Origin: Chrysophaeum taylorii
Lineage: Eukaryota > Sar > Pelagophyceae > Pelagomonadales > Pelagomonadaceae
Assembly: GCA_029834535.1 (NCBI GenBank)
Contig: JAQMWT010000055.1
Location: 62,001-126,000 of the forward strand
Direction: 5' to 3'
DNA: 64,000 nt
Both the position numbers and the translations under genes were made by a program. Positions 1 to 8,614 of this stretch are shown in pieces. The stretch's first letter is position 1; each line of letters starts with the position of its first letter. The notes below the pieces were generated by a model. It saw only the letters and a list, made by a program, of their open reading frames with translations, ran no database searches and was not told where the DNA came from.

Positions 1-210
1 GCCATCGAACGGCGCCTCGCGAAGCGCAAGAGGGCCAAGGAGGCGGCCAACCTGGTCGGCTCGGCGAGCGAGCCCGAACTAAATCTTTTCGCGGAGACGC
101 GCGAGGGAACCACGCTCGTGGGCCGTATCGAGGAAGCGCGACGGCGCCAGCTCGTGACGCACCAGCTCCACACCAAGCGCGAAAAGCGGCTGCAGATCGG
201 TACTAACTAA
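1..210 (+). CDS. 3' end of an unrecognised gene (partial)
   Basis: An open frame enters the window at base 1 in frame 1 and ends at a TAA at 208-210, giving the last 69 residues of a protein. The visible tail is highly charged and rich in Arg, Lys and Glu (for example IERRLAKRKRAKEAANLV near its start and QLHTKREKRLQIGTN at the end), suggesting a helical or coiled basic C-terminus. No family is recognisable. It converges on the D-amino-acid oxidase gene, whose stop lies about 150 bases away. Codon use is GC-rich like the neighbouring real genes, which is the main support for it being coding. Confidence 0.55.
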   Translation, partial: AIERRLAKRKRAKEAANLVGSASEPELNLFAETREGTTLVGRIEEARRRQLVTHQLHTKREKRLQIGTN

Positions 211-361
211 CAATACCTAAAAGAGTGGCGTGAACTTCTTTTCGCCTGGCTGACGACGGGACGCCCGGAGACTGAACCCGACGAGAAGACCGAAGGACGA
301 ACTGCCTTGGATTAAACGAAGCGACGATATCAAAACACACGACGAGGCGCAGCGAGAACCA

Positions 362-1435
362 TCAGGTGGGTCGTGGCTTGACGCGCCAGCCGGCGAGGGC
401 GTCGGCGATGTCGTCCGCGCAGCCGCGGGAAATAGTCCAGCCCGAACCGCCGTGGCCATAGTTGTGGGCGATCGTGATTCCGTCGGAGGGCGAAGTGACC
501 TCGACGCGGACGCCAGCCGCGCGGACGGGGCGAAGGCCTGCCCATGTTGAGAGGGGTTCGACGCCGGCGTCGATATCGTTCGGCGCGAACGCTGCCGCGT
601 TGCGCTTGATGCGGTCAATCTCGACGGGCGTCGGAGTGAGCGAGAAGTCGCCCTCGTCGTACGAGCCGCCGAGGACGACGATGTCGCCGCGCGGGATGCA
701 GTAGGCGGGCGTCGCTTCGTCTCCAAGCGGGCCTTCGACGGCAGTGCAGACGGCGCGGAGACGCCCGGCGGGGCGAGCGTACCGCAAGGTCGCGCCCCGG
801 CCGGGGACAACGCCAGAGGGATCGTCGCCGGCAAGGCGGCCGCCCTCGAGGCCCGCGCAGTTGACGGCGGCATCGCAGTCGAACTCCCGCGCCGCAGCCG
901 CGAGATCGCTCACCTCGAGGACTTTTATCTCGGCGCCGTCCGCGGCGATCCGCGCCTCGAGCGCCCGAAGATAGATCGGTGAATCGACGACGACCGTCTC
1001 GAAGCGCCAGGCGGATGCGTAGCCATCGGGTGCTGCGACACCGCACGTGCCCTCGAAGGCCTCGACCAGCGCCTCGCGACCCTCGACCGGAACCATATTG
1101 ACCAGGGGATGTGCCCCCCACTCGGGCATCGTCGGCGCGGTCTCGGCGGCGAAGATTTCAAACGCCGGCAGTTTCTCGATGCACTGGCCCAACTCGGGAT
1201 CGGCCGTCTCCTCGTGGTACGCCGCCAGCGAGGCATGCGCCCACCGCGTCACCGCAGCCATGGGCTCGCAATGAAACGGCATCCAGAACCCGCCCGCGCC
1301 GCTCGACGTCGTGTTGATCCCCTGAGTCCTGTACGCCAGTACAACCTTGACTCCGCGTTCTTGAAGGGCGCGCGCTGTTGTGAGCCCGACGATCCCGCCG
1401 CCCACGACGAGCGCACGTTCGCAAGCCAGAGCCAT
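362..1435 (-). CDS. D-amino-acid oxidase (FAD-dependent)
   Basis: 357 residues, the usual length for D-amino-acid oxidases, which oxidatively deaminate D-amino acids to 2-oxo acids with release of ammonia and hydrogen peroxide. The N-terminal Rossmann dinucleotide motif GGGIVG is at residues 12-17. The C-terminal family signature HNYGHGGSGWT lies near residue 330, followed by ISRGCADDIADAL. The conserved GLRPVR stretch (substrate carboxylate-binding Arg region) precedes it. The protein ends in KPRPT, so there is no obvious SKL-type peroxisomal signal, and no signal peptide is seen. The start ATG directly precedes the FAD motif as expected for the family. The gene is intron-free and converges on the partial gene at 1-210. 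D-aspartate oxidase is the main alternative within the same family; substrate cannot be decided from sequence alone. Confidence 0.93.
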   Translation of the reverse strand: MALACERALVVGGGIVGLTTARALQERGVKVVLAYRTQGINTTSSGAGGFWMPFHCEPMAAVTRWAHASLAAYHEETADPELGQCIEKLPAFEIFAAETAPTMPEWGAHPLVNMVPVEGREALVEAFEGTCGVAAPDGYASAWRFETVVVDSPIYLRALEARIAADGAEIKVLEVSDLAAAAREFDCDAAVNCAGLEGGRLAGDDPSGVVPGRGATLRYARPAGRLRAVCTAVEGPLGDEATPAYCIPRGDIVVLGGSYDEGDFSLTPTPVEIDRIKRNAAAFAPNDIDAGVEPLSTWAGLRPVRAAGVRVEVTSPSDGITIAHNYGHGGSGWTISRGCADDIADALAGWRVKPRPT

Positions 1436-1723
1436 TGCAAATGACTGCCTTCAACTTGAACCTCTCGGGCGGGAAAAACAACTAGGGTAAGAAATACATA
1501 ATTAAGCAGGTAGGTCGACTCGACGACTCCTCTCCTCCTAGGGGATGGGAACGAACCAACCAACTTTGGACCGTCGTTCTCGGGCGGCGAGGAAAACGCA
1601 TGTTTGTCGGTCGACAGCGCCGCCGACATCGGAGTAGAAAACAAGCCTCCCCGTCGTCGTCGTCGACTGGCGACAGATAGAAAACAGGCTCGACAATCAT
1701 TCATTCCCTCATTCCTTCTTGAT

Positions 1724-3373
1724 CTAAACTTTATCCGCACGGGCGCGGCGTTTTGCTGCCAGTTTTGCCCTCAATTGGCGTTTAACCTCGGCGCGTTCGT
1801 GGTCGTCGGGTCGTGGTCGTCGTCGTTTTTTTTTCGCGTCGTCCTCCGCATCTGTTCCGGCGGCGGCCGGAGTCGTCGTCGTGTCGGGTTTCTTCTTCGA
1901 TGTCGACGGCGAGGCGACCTTTGTCTTCTTTTTTTTCTTCTTTTTGAGGTTGAGGAGCCAGGCCGGAACTTTGGCGGGGGACCCGTCGCCGCGGCCGTCG
2001 TTTAGAGGATTGAAAGGATGCTTGGCGGAGGCGGCGAGGTTAGCGAGGTTGGCAATCGCCCGCATCGCGTCCTGGGCGTCGCGGTCGGTAAAGAGCGTGT
2101 AGGCCGTGCCGGGACGGCCGGCGCGGGCGACGCGGCCGACGCGGTGCACGTAGTCGGTCGCGGACTTGGGGGCATCGTAGTTGACGACGGCGTTGAGGGC
2201 GCGGAAGTCGAGGCCGCGACTGGCGAGGTCGGTGGCGACGAGGAACCAGAGGGTGCCGGCCCGGAAGCGGCGCACGAGGGCGTCGCGGTCGCGCGCGGCG
2301 CCGAAGAGGGCCGCCGCGCGCAGACCGTCCGTCGCGAGCGCGTTCGCGAGTCGACGGGCGCGGTCGGACGTGTTGGCGAAGAGGAGCGCGGGCGGGCGGA
2401 TGTTGCCGGCGCGCACGATGTCGCGGAGCGCGGACAGCTTGTTGGCCTCCCGGCCGACGAAGACGAGGCGCTGGTCGAGGGCGTCGGGCGCGGGCGTGCC
2501 CGCGACTCCCGAGACGCGGACGCGAACGGGGTTAGCGAGCGTCGCTTCGACGAGCTCCTCGATCTGGGGCGGGACCGTCGCGGAGAAGAGGGCCTTGCAG
2601 GCCGCTGGGGCGCGCTGGAAGAGGGCGTCGACGAAGCGGACGGCCGCGCCCTCGAGGTCGAGGACGCGGTCGGCCTCGTCGACGACGACGAAGGCCGGCG
2701 TCCAATAAACGGCCGCCGCGCGCTCGGGGGTCGCGACCGCGAACCGACAAGCCATCTCCCGCTTACCCAGGAGACCCACCGAGAGCCCCGTCCCCTCGAG
2801 GAGCCGCGCCGCCTCGCGCGCGAGCTGGGCGCACAGCTCGCGCGTCGGAGCGACGACGATAGCCCTCGAGTCCGAGCGACTCAAGAGGTGAGCCGCGACG
2901 GGTACGACGAAGGCTCCCGTCTTTCCGGAGCCCGTCGGCGCCGAGACTACCGCATCGCGCCGCGCCAGGAGCGTCGGCCCGGCCTGCATCTGCACGGGCG
3001 TCGGCTCGGTCCACTCGGAAGCTTCGAGTCTATCGCCCAAAGCTTTTATCTCCGCGCGCTTCGCCCCGAGCCCTTCCAATGCCCCGAAAAGCTCATCCCA
3101 ACTCACCCACGGCGCCGGCACGTCCTCGCCCGACACCTTGATGCGCAGCCGCCGCCGGAGCGCCGCGAGCTCCTCGGCTTGTTGCTGCGCGCTCTTGTTG
3201 GTCTCGACATCCTTCTTCTTCTCGGTGGTGGTGGTGGTGGGGGGGGTCCTTCTTACCTTTTTCCGAGGCGGCGCCTCCTGCACCTCCGATTCGGGTGCCG
3301 ATTCGGGTGCCTCCTCCCCGAAGAAGTCGAGGGAGGTCGCGGGATAGACAACCCGCGCTGTCGCGAGCGGATT
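1724..3373 (-). CDS. DEAD-box ATP-dependent RNA helicase, Rok1/DDX52-like
   Basis: I choose the start at 3373, which gives 549 residues beginning MNPLATARVVYP; an in-frame ATG 15 bases upstream is possible. DEAD-box motifs appear in order: Q-motif region TPVQMQAGPTLL, motif I APTGSGKT, Ia PTRELCAQLA, II DEAD (VVVDEADRVLD), III SAT, IV LLFANTSDRA, V ATDLASRGLDF and VI HRVGRVARAGRPG. The LDFFG motif near the N-terminus and the spacing of motifs V and VI resemble Rok1/DDX52, a helicase of small ribosomal subunit assembly in the nucleolus. That subfamily call is an inference. The basic C-terminus with a run of lysines fits nucleolar/RNA binding. It is divergent from the cysteine desulfurase gene, with under 40 bases between start codons. 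Confidence 0.93.
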   Translation of the reverse strand, partial: NPLATARVVYPATSLDFFGEEAPESAPESEVQEAPPRKKVRRTPPTTTTTEKKKDVETNKSAQQQAEELAALRRRLRIKVSGEDVPAPWVSWDELFGALEGLGAKRAEIKALGDRLEASEWTEPTPVQMQAGPTLLARRDAVVSAPTGSGKTGAFVVPVAAHLLSRSDSRAIVVAPTRELCAQLAREAARLLEGTGLSVGLLGKREMACRFAVATPERAAAVYWTPAFVVVDEADRVLDLEGAAVRFVDALFQRAPAACKALFSATVPPQIEELVEATLANPVRVRVSGVAGTPAPDALDQRLVFVGREANKLSALRDIVRAGNIRPPALLFANTSDRARRLANALATDGLRAAALFGAARDRDALVRRFRAGTLWFLVATDLASRGLDFRALNAVVNYDAPKSATDYVHRVGRVARAGRPGTAYTLFTDRDAQDAMRAIANLANLAASAKHPFNPLNDGRGDGSPAKVPAWLLNLKKKKKKKTKVASPSTSKKKPDTTTTPAAAGTDAEDDAKKKRRRPRPDDHERAEVKRQLRAKLAAKRRARADKV

Positions 3374-3411
3374 CATCCGCCCCAACAACGGACCGCCAGA
3401 TCACACACATC
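3374..3411. promoter_or_regulatory. very short divergent intergenic region
   Basis: Only 38 bases separate the start codon chosen for the DEAD-box helicase (minus strand, 3373) from that of the cysteine desulfurase (plus strand, 3412). Both promoters and both 5' leaders must therefore overlap each other or the opposite gene. No TATA-like motif is visible. Confidence 0.5.
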
Positions 3412-4776
3412 ATGCGCCTGCTGCAGCTGTTCTGGGGCTTTCTCCTCGTCGCCGGTGTGTGTTCTGCGCTGGTCTCGACACCCTCCTCCTCGTCGTCGCT
3501 GGGTGCGGAGGTGCGCGCGGAGTTCCCCGTGCTCGCGCAGGAGATCGCCCCCGGGAAGCCATTGATATACCTCGATAGCGGGGCAACCTCTCAGAAGCCA
3601 CAGTGCGTGCTGGACGCGTTGCACGAGTACTACGTGCGGGACAACGCGAACGTGCACCGCGGCGCCCACACGCTCGCGACGCGAGCGACCGAGGCCTTCG
3701 AGGAAGCGCGGGGTAAGGTGGCGAGGTTTGTTGGCGGCGAGGCGCGAGAGATCGTCTGGACGCGCGGCGCGACGGAAGCGGTCAACCTGGTCGCGCACGG
3801 GTGGGGCGACGCCCACCTCGAGGAGGGCGACGAGATCGTGCTGACGGTGGCCGAGCACCACGCGAACCTCGTGCCCTGGCAGCTCCTCGCGTCGCGGAAG
3901 AGGCTGCGCCTCAAATACGCTCGCCTGGATGCGGCCCAAGGCGCGATCGACGCCGACCACCTCGCCTCCCTCGTAACGCGGCGGACGCGGGTCGTGGCCA
4001 TGGTCCACGTCTCGAACGTCCTCGGATCCGAAGCCCCGGTGGCGGAGGCCGTCCGCGTCGCGCGGGAGCGGGGGGCGCCCGACTGCGTCGTCCTCCTCGA
4101 CGCGTGCCAGTCGGTACCGCACAAGGGCGTCGACGTCCGCGATCTCGGCGTCGATTTTCTCGTGGCCTCGGGCCACAAAATGTGCGGCCCGACGGGCATC
4201 GGGTTCTTGTGGGGCAAATACGACCGCCTCGAGGCCATGCAGCCCTGGCAGGGCGGCGGCGAGATGATCGACCGGGTCACGCTCGACGGCACGACCTACG
4301 CCGCGCCGCCCGCGCGCTTCGAGGCCGGCACGCCCGCGATCGCCCAGGCCGTCGCTCTCGGCACGGCCTGCGACTTTTTGTCGGGCGTCGGCATGGACCG
4401 CATCGCGGCCTACGAGCGACGCCTCGCGCGCCGCCTCGACGCCGGCCTCCGCGCCGTTCCGGGCGTACGAGTCTACGGCCCGAGCGCCGACGACCGCGAC
4501 GTCGCTCTCGTCGCCTTCAACGCCCGGAACGTCCACGCCTCCGACCTCGCCTTTTTTCTCGACCAGGAGGGCGTCGCCACGCGCGCGGGCCACCACTGCT
4601 GCCAGCCTCTCCACCACGCCCTCGACGCCGACGCCGGCACCGTCCGCGCGAGCCTCGCGCTCTACAACACCCCGGACGAAATCGACGCATTCCTCGCCCA
4701 CCTCCGCGGTGTTCTCGACTTTTTTGCCGACCTCCCCACGCCCGCGGACCCGAAGCCCGCCTTCCATGCCGCATAA
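3412..4776 (+). CDS. class II (SufS/NifS-type) cysteine desulfurase, probably organelle targeted
   Basis: 454 residues from the ATG at 3412. A longer in-frame start at 3295 would run into the divergent helicase gene and precede the leader, so I reject it. A PLP enzyme that takes sulfur from cysteine for Fe-S cluster assembly. Visible features: YLDSGATSQKP near the N-terminus, NVHRGAHTLA, TEAVNLVAHGWG, EHHANLVPW, the PLP-binding lysine in SGHKMCGPTG, FEAGTP, and the catalytic cysteine loop RAGHHCCQPL, whose HHC arrangement is typical of SufS (class II) rather than IscS. The first ~25 residues (MRLLQLFWGFLLVAGVCSA) form a signal-peptide-like leader followed by a Ser-rich stretch, fitting a bipartite plastid leader of an alga with a secondary plastid. 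The usual +1 Phe is not evident. No intron is seen. Confidence 0.95.
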   Translation: MRLLQLFWGFLLVAGVCSALVSTPSSSSSLGAEVRAEFPVLAQEIAPGKPLIYLDSGATSQKPQCVLDALHEYYVRDNANVHRGAHTLATRATEAFEEARGKVARFVGGEAREIVWTRGATEAVNLVAHGWGDAHLEEGDEIVLTVAEHHANLVPWQLLASRKRLRLKYARLDAAQGAIDADHLASLVTRRTRVVAMVHVSNVLGSEAPVAEAVRVARERGAPDCVVLLDACQSVPHKGVDVRDLGVDFLVASGHKMCGPTGIGFLWGKYDRLEAMQPWQGGGEMIDRVTLDGTTYAAPPARFEAGTPAIAQAVALGTACDFLSGVGMDRIAAYERRLARRLDAGLRAVPGVRVYGPSADDRDVALVAFNARNVHASDLAFFLDQEGVATRAGHHCCQPLHHALDADAGTVRASLALYNTPDEIDAFLAHLRGVLDFFADLPTPADPKPAFHAA

Positions 4777-4815
4777 TAAATAAATAACACTCCACATATT
4801 TTGTCGTTCTTCTTC

Positions 4816-5623
4816 TTAACGAATGAGTGTTGTTGTTGTTGTTGTTGTTGTTGTGGTCTTGACGTCGGTCTTGAATCGGTCCGAGTTTTTGGCCACGGCG
4901 GCCTCGACGTCGCCCTGGCCAAAAAAAGCTGGAAAAGGATGGGGCTTGGCGAGGGCGCGTTTAGTCGCGGGCCGCGCGTCGATCCGGTCAAACCAAGCTT
5001 GGAGGTTCGGAAGCCCGTCGACCGAGACCTTGGCCCACGAGTAGGCGCGGGCCCACGGGTAGGTCGCAAAGTCAGCGATGGAGATGTCGTCGCCGACGAG
5101 GTAATCGCGGCCGTCGAGGCGCGCGTCGACCACCTCGAGCAGCCTCCGGCTCTCGTCCACAAAGCGCCGAATCGCAAAGTCGTCCTGGTGGCCCTGCGGG
5201 GCCGCGATCCGCTGGAAGTACATCGCTTGCCCCATCATCGGCCCAATCCCGCCGACCTGAAAAAATAGCCACTGGAGCGTCGCCGACCTCTCGTTCGCGT
5301 CTGTCGATAGGAACTTTCCGTACTTTTCCGCGAGATACCACAGGATCGCGCCCGACTCGAACACAACAAAGTCCTCGTTCCCCCGATCCACGATCGTCGG
5401 GATGCGCCCGTTCGGATTCAACTTGAGGTACCACTCGGACTTCTGTTCGCGCTTATCGAACGATACCTCGCGAACCTCGTACTCGACGCCTAGCTCCTCG
5501 AGCATAATCTGCGCGAGGCATTCTCGCTGCTGCGATCGGAAGAGTAAAAACACGCACCACCGGCTTCCACCCGTTCATCGTGCTCTGCGTGTACACCAAG
5601 ATCTCCGGAGGAGGAGGAGCCAT
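4816..5623 (-). CDS. glutathione S-transferase (Ure2/YfcG-like), two exons
   Basis: Reconstructed as exon 1 5623-5558 and exon 2 5508-4816, joined by a 49-nt GT-AG intron (5509-5557), giving 252 residues. Exon 1 supplies the start ATG and the first strand (ILVYTQSTMNGWKPV). After splicing, NGWK is followed directly by IMLEELGVEYEV, the spacing typical of this GST class; the unspliced frame would give an unrelated N-terminus. Other family features are GRIPTIVD, ESGAILWYLAEKYG (glutathione-binding ES dipeptide) and the all-alpha domain with DISIADFATYPWA. The C-terminus ends in a threonine run encoded by a TGT-type microsatellite (4829-4857) just before the stop, a likely length-variable tail. 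An alternative acceptor giving a 28-31-nt intron would insert six or seven extra residues and fits worse. Confidence 0.9.
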
Positions 5624-5739
5624 GATTCTTCTTCTTCTCTTTCCTAGAAGCACAGTGCTGCTTGAATAGTTTAAGAGAGGAGACGATTTGTAGTTGAAGC
5701 AGCAAGGGTTAGAGTGGGGTAGGGTGGAGTCGTCGACCC

Positions 5740-6255
5740 AGATGATTATATCCTCGGGGTTGCCGATCGACAGGGAGCCACGTAGAGCTGGACGTGGCAG
5801 AAGACGGGTTTGGGCAAGAGGACGCCGACCTCGCGGGGCGTCTGGCCCTGGCTCTTGTTGATCGTTTGGCGTCGGCGGGCCTTAAGGGATACAGGTTGGA
5901 GGAGCCTCGGTGACACGACACGATCGATCATGTATCTGGTACCGTTGCAGCGGCCGTGCGACGGGTCGAAGTTGCGAAGACTTTAAGCTCGCGATCAAAG
6001 TCAGCATGCCGTTGGTTGTCAGGGAGTCGAAAACTCGACTGTAAAGAGCGCGGCGTCGGCTTCCGACCCAGCCTAGTCGGCCGAAAAGAACTCCGACGCC
6101 TCGTCTCCGGGAAAAAAAGGCCGCGGTCATGCGCGCGTTGTCAGCATCGACAACATCGTTTCGACGAGGCGTGAGAATGGCGCGCTGGCTAAAAGAGCCG
6201 CCGCGGGTCGTGGAAACAGTCTGCGAGGTCGCCGTCGACGGCTTGGAGGATCACT
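5740..6255 (-). pseudogene. helicase C-terminal fragment of a Helitron-like element (left arm)
   Basis: Read on the minus strand, the left arm encodes, in shifting frames, the end of a Pif1/Helitron helicase. Around 5870-5760 it reads TINKSQGQTPREVGVLLPK and then PVFCHVQLYVA, matching helicase motif VI of Helitron Rep-Hel proteins (NKSQGQTL...GVYLP.PVFSHGQLYVALSR). Upstream, near 6010, is a remnant of the 'LTTNGMP' segment. Several frame changes and base substitutions relative to the right-arm copy mark it as non-functional. Only the last ~170 residues of a protein normally well over 1,000 residues are represented. Confidence 0.75.
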
Positions 6256-6420
6256 GTCTGGCTCGCGCGCCTACCTGATCCTTACCCTAAATCGGGGGAC
6301 AGGCGGGGCCCGTCCTCTCTTCGCCTGCCCCACGCCTCGGCGATGACCCTGACTAGGTCCCGCGTACTTATCTCCGCCCGTCAGGCACATCCCTCATACC
6401 CCACAAACCCACCCACATCC

Positions 6421-6466
6421 TTCATGCTCCCCACACACACCCCCCTCTTAGCAGTCGACATTTAAA
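6421..6466 (+). repeat. dispersed ~45-base motif, copy 1
   Basis: A recurring sequence beginning TTCATGCTCCCCACACACAC, continuing with a C-run and CTCTTAGCAGTCGACATTTAAA. Six or more copies occur in the window: here, 7645-7680, 7736-7783 (reverse), 8990-9036, 17538-17613 (reverse, degenerate) and 49841-49886. Here it is followed by a CAAA/CAGA simple repeat. Confidence 0.85.
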
Positions 6467-6547
6467 GACAAACAAACAAACAAACAGACAGACAAACAGA
6501 CAAACATCTGTCGATTAGTAGTAAGGATTCGCAAGACCAGGGGCTTG

Positions 6548-7435
6548 TTAGACGAGCTCGTCGTGGTCGCTGATGAAGGGGGTGCCACTGCCACTGCCAC
6601 TGCCACTGCCGGGAAGTTGGTTTTTTTTGTGGTACCCTCGGTCGGCCTGGTTGCGGAGTCGCATCTTGTCGGTGATGAGATTCTGGCGGGCCCTGGCGAT
6701 TTTCTCGACCAGGTCGCTCGTGGAGAGCCGGGCGCCGTCGTCCAGGTGGTGGTGGTGGCGGCGGCGGAATACGACCAGGGGGGGGTGCTTGCGGGGGCGC
6801 GGGCGCTTGGCGCCCCCCGGCGCAGCATCTTGGGGGTCGTCGTCGAATTCCAGTTCGGCGATGCGGCGCATGATGTCTCGCTTCACGTCCTCCTTGTGAT
6901 GCTCGCGTTCCTCGGTTACGACGGTCTCGACCACCGAGGACGGTGAGGGCGCGAGATTCTCACGAGAGAATGGCGGTACAGACGGGGTCGCCGTCGCGGA
7001 GGGATTCGCGGGCAAGGTGTCCACGTCGATGGCCACCACGAGACCGCCGCGATTCTGGGTGGGCCGCCGTCGCGAGAGGCGGGGCGGGGTCTCTACGTTC
7101 CGGATGTCAATCGCGGACGACGCGAGCAATCGTGGTGACGCGAGCGAGCTGGGCGCATCTAGGTCCTTCGCCACCAACTCCCGCCAGAATCGCTGCTCCT
7201 CGCCCTCCCGGGTGGGCGTTCGCGGCAGCGGAGGCAGCGCGACCGCCTCGTCGGGAGCCTCCACCACGATGACCTCGTACTCCTCGAGCGTGCCCGGCGA
7301 AAGCGACTCAACCAACCACCTCCACGCGCTCGCTTCGACAACGAACTCGATCGGCAACCCCCCCTCCTCCTCCTCCTCCTCCTCTGTCTCGCCGCACACG
7401 TGCTGCATGTCGAACCCGCACAACACCATGCTCAA
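6548..7435 (-). CDS. hypothetical protein inside the inverted-repeat spacer
   Basis: An uninterrupted 295-residue ORF lying between the two inverted arms. It starts MSMVLCGFDMQHVCGE, has an acidic Glu run (residues ~18-24) and a segment IEFVVEASAWRWLVESLSPG that looks folded. A long Pro/Ser/Arg-rich linker follows, then a helical region (RDIMRRIAELEFDDD), a His run and a C-terminal Gly-Ser repeat. I do not recognise a family. Its frame has no stops although the flanking helicase remnants are heavily broken, and it shows the window's usual GC-rich codon style. It may be a captured host gene, or a resident gene around which the arms inserted. A downstream truncated copy of the dispersed motif (7645-7680) lies between its 5' end and the right arm. 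Confidence 0.5.
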   Translation of the reverse strand: MSMVLCGFDMQHVCGETEEEEEEEGGLPIEFVVEASAWRWLVESLSPGTLEEYEVIVVEAPDEAVALPPLPRTPTREGEEQRFWRELVAKDLDAPSSLASPRLLASSAIDIRNVETPPRLSRRRPTQNRGGLVVAIDVDTLPANPSATATPSVPPFSRENLAPSPSSVVETVVTEEREHHKEDVKRDIMRRIAELEFDDDPQDAAPGGAKRPRPRKHPPLVVFRRRHHHHLDDGARLSTSDLVEKIARARQNLITDKMRLRNQADRGYHKKNQLPGSGSGSGSGTPFISDHDELV

Positions 7436-7644
7436 GCGACCACCACGGCACTTTTCCGACTGACTGCCTTCAAATCGCCACAGAGGCTCGTGGTCGATCT
7501 ACGGCAGAAGCTGACATCGGCGCGTGTTGATGTCTGCCACGCTCAAAAATCAAAAAGCAACAACAAAGCACTGCGACGAAATTTGCTGCAGTTGATGGTT
7601 GAACTACGTTACAATTTCTACGAAGACATACATAATGCTACATA

Positions 7645-7680
7645 TTCATGCTCCCCACACACACCCCCCTCTTAGCAGTC
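7645..7680 (+). repeat. dispersed motif, truncated copy 2
   Basis: Begins TTCATGCTCCCCACACACAC and stops after TTAGCAGTC, immediately before the inner end of the right arm at 7684. It is in the spacer, so it is a third copy within this structure. Confidence 0.8.
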
Positions 7681-7735
7681 CTAACTACTAATCGACAGAT
7701 GTTTGTCTGTCTGTCTGTTTGTTTGTTTGTCTGTC

Positions 7736-7783
7736 TTTAAATGTCGACTGCTAAGAGGGGGGTGTGTGTGTGGGGAGCATGAA
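7736..7783 (-). repeat. dispersed motif, copy 3 (reverse orientation)
   Basis: Full-length reverse-complement copy, the inverted partner of 6421-6466, adjacent to the TGTC/TTTG simple repeat at 7695-7735. Confidence 0.85.
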
Positions 7784-8030
7784 GGATGTGGGTGGGTTTG
7801 TGGGGTATGAGGGATGTGCCTGACGGGCGGAGATAAGTACGCGGGACCTAGTCGGGGTCATCGCCGAGGCGTGGGGCAGGCGAAGAGAGGACGGGCCCCG
7901 CCCGTAGGTCGTACGCATGCTGCCGCCGGACGTATGTGCGACGAAGGGTGACGTCCTGCTGCTCCCTCGATTTAGGGTAAGGGTCAGGTAGGCCCGAGAA
8001 AAAGGATCAGGTAGGCGCGAGAGCCAGACA

Positions 8031-8560
8031 GTGATCCTCCAAGCCGTCTACGGCGACCTCGCAGACTATTTCCACGACCCGCGGCGGCTCTTTTAGCCAG
8101 CGCGCCATTCTCACGCCCCGTCGAAACGATGTTGTCGATGCTGACAACGCGCGCATGACCGCGGCCTTTTTTTCCCGGAGACGAGGCGTCGGAGTTCTTT
8201 TCGGCCGACTAGGTTGGGTCGGAAGACGACGCCTCGCTCTCAAGAGTCGAGTTTTGAACTCCCTGACAACCAACGGCATGCTGACTTTGATCGCGAGCTC
8301 AAAGTCTTCGCAACCTCGACATGTCGCACGGCCACTGCAACGGTACCAGATACATGATCGATCGTGTCGTTGTCACCGAGGCTCCTCCAGCCTGTATCCC
8401 TTAAGGCCCGCCGACGCCAAACGATCACCAAGAGCCAGGGCCAGACGCCCCGCGAGGTCGGCGTCCTCTTGCCCAAGCCCGTCTTCTGCCACGTCCAGCT
8501 CTACGTGGCTCTCTGTCGATCGGCAACCCCGAGGATATCCTCTTCTGAGTCGACGACTCC
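8031..8560 (+). pseudogene. helicase C-terminal fragment of a Helitron-like element (right arm)
   Basis: The better-preserved copy. In changing frames on the plus strand it reads VILQAVYGDLADYFHDPRRL (from 8031), RAILTPRRNDVVDADNARM (~8100-8158), EFLNSLTTNGM-like residues (~8245-8280), NLDMSHGHCNGTRYMIDRV (~8311-8365), then TITKSQGQTPREVGVLLPK and PVFCHVQLYVALCRS (~8424-8522). This is the order and spacing of the last third of Pif1-family Helitron helicases, including the RAIL..N, the LRNLD..G..NGTR and the NKSQGQT..VGVLLP motifs. At least three frameshifts separate the segments, so it is a dead fragment. No Rep/HUH nuclease domain is present. Confidence 0.82.
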
Positions 8561-8614
8561 ACCCTACCCCACACGTGCTGCGCAATACCGATAAGCCCCC
8601 TCCCGGCGTCTACA

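Larger units (their letters stand above)
5714..8572. mobile_element. foldback-like inverted repeat built from Helitron/Pif1-type helicase remnants
   Basis: Two long imperfect inverted arms, 5714-6522 and 7684-8572, flank a spacer holding one ORF. The outer ends match as GTGGGGTAGGGTGGAGTCGT on the left and its reverse complement on the right. The inner ends match as TCGATTAGTAGT and ACTACTAATCGA. Each arm contains a decayed fragment of a Helitron-type helicase, a 45-base dispersed motif and a CAAA/CAGA simple repeat. The right arm is about 80 bases longer, through an extra ~60-base block near 7905-7965 and a short partial duplication near 7985-8015. No target-site duplication or clean Helitron terminus (5' TC, 3' CTRR with hairpin) was identified. 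It may be a head-to-head insertion or a foldback rearrangement rather than an intact element. Confidence 0.75.

Noticed and set aside
2018-3565. 515-residue plus-strand ORF opposite the DEAD-box helicase
   Set aside because: It lies antisense to a gene with all DEAD-box motifs. Its translation is low-complexity (Arg/Gly/Glu) and typical of the shadow frame in GC-rich coding DNA.
3373-4797. 474-residue minus-strand ORF opposite the cysteine desulfurase
   Set aside because: Same reason: shadow of a well-supported gene, with no recognisable motif of its own.
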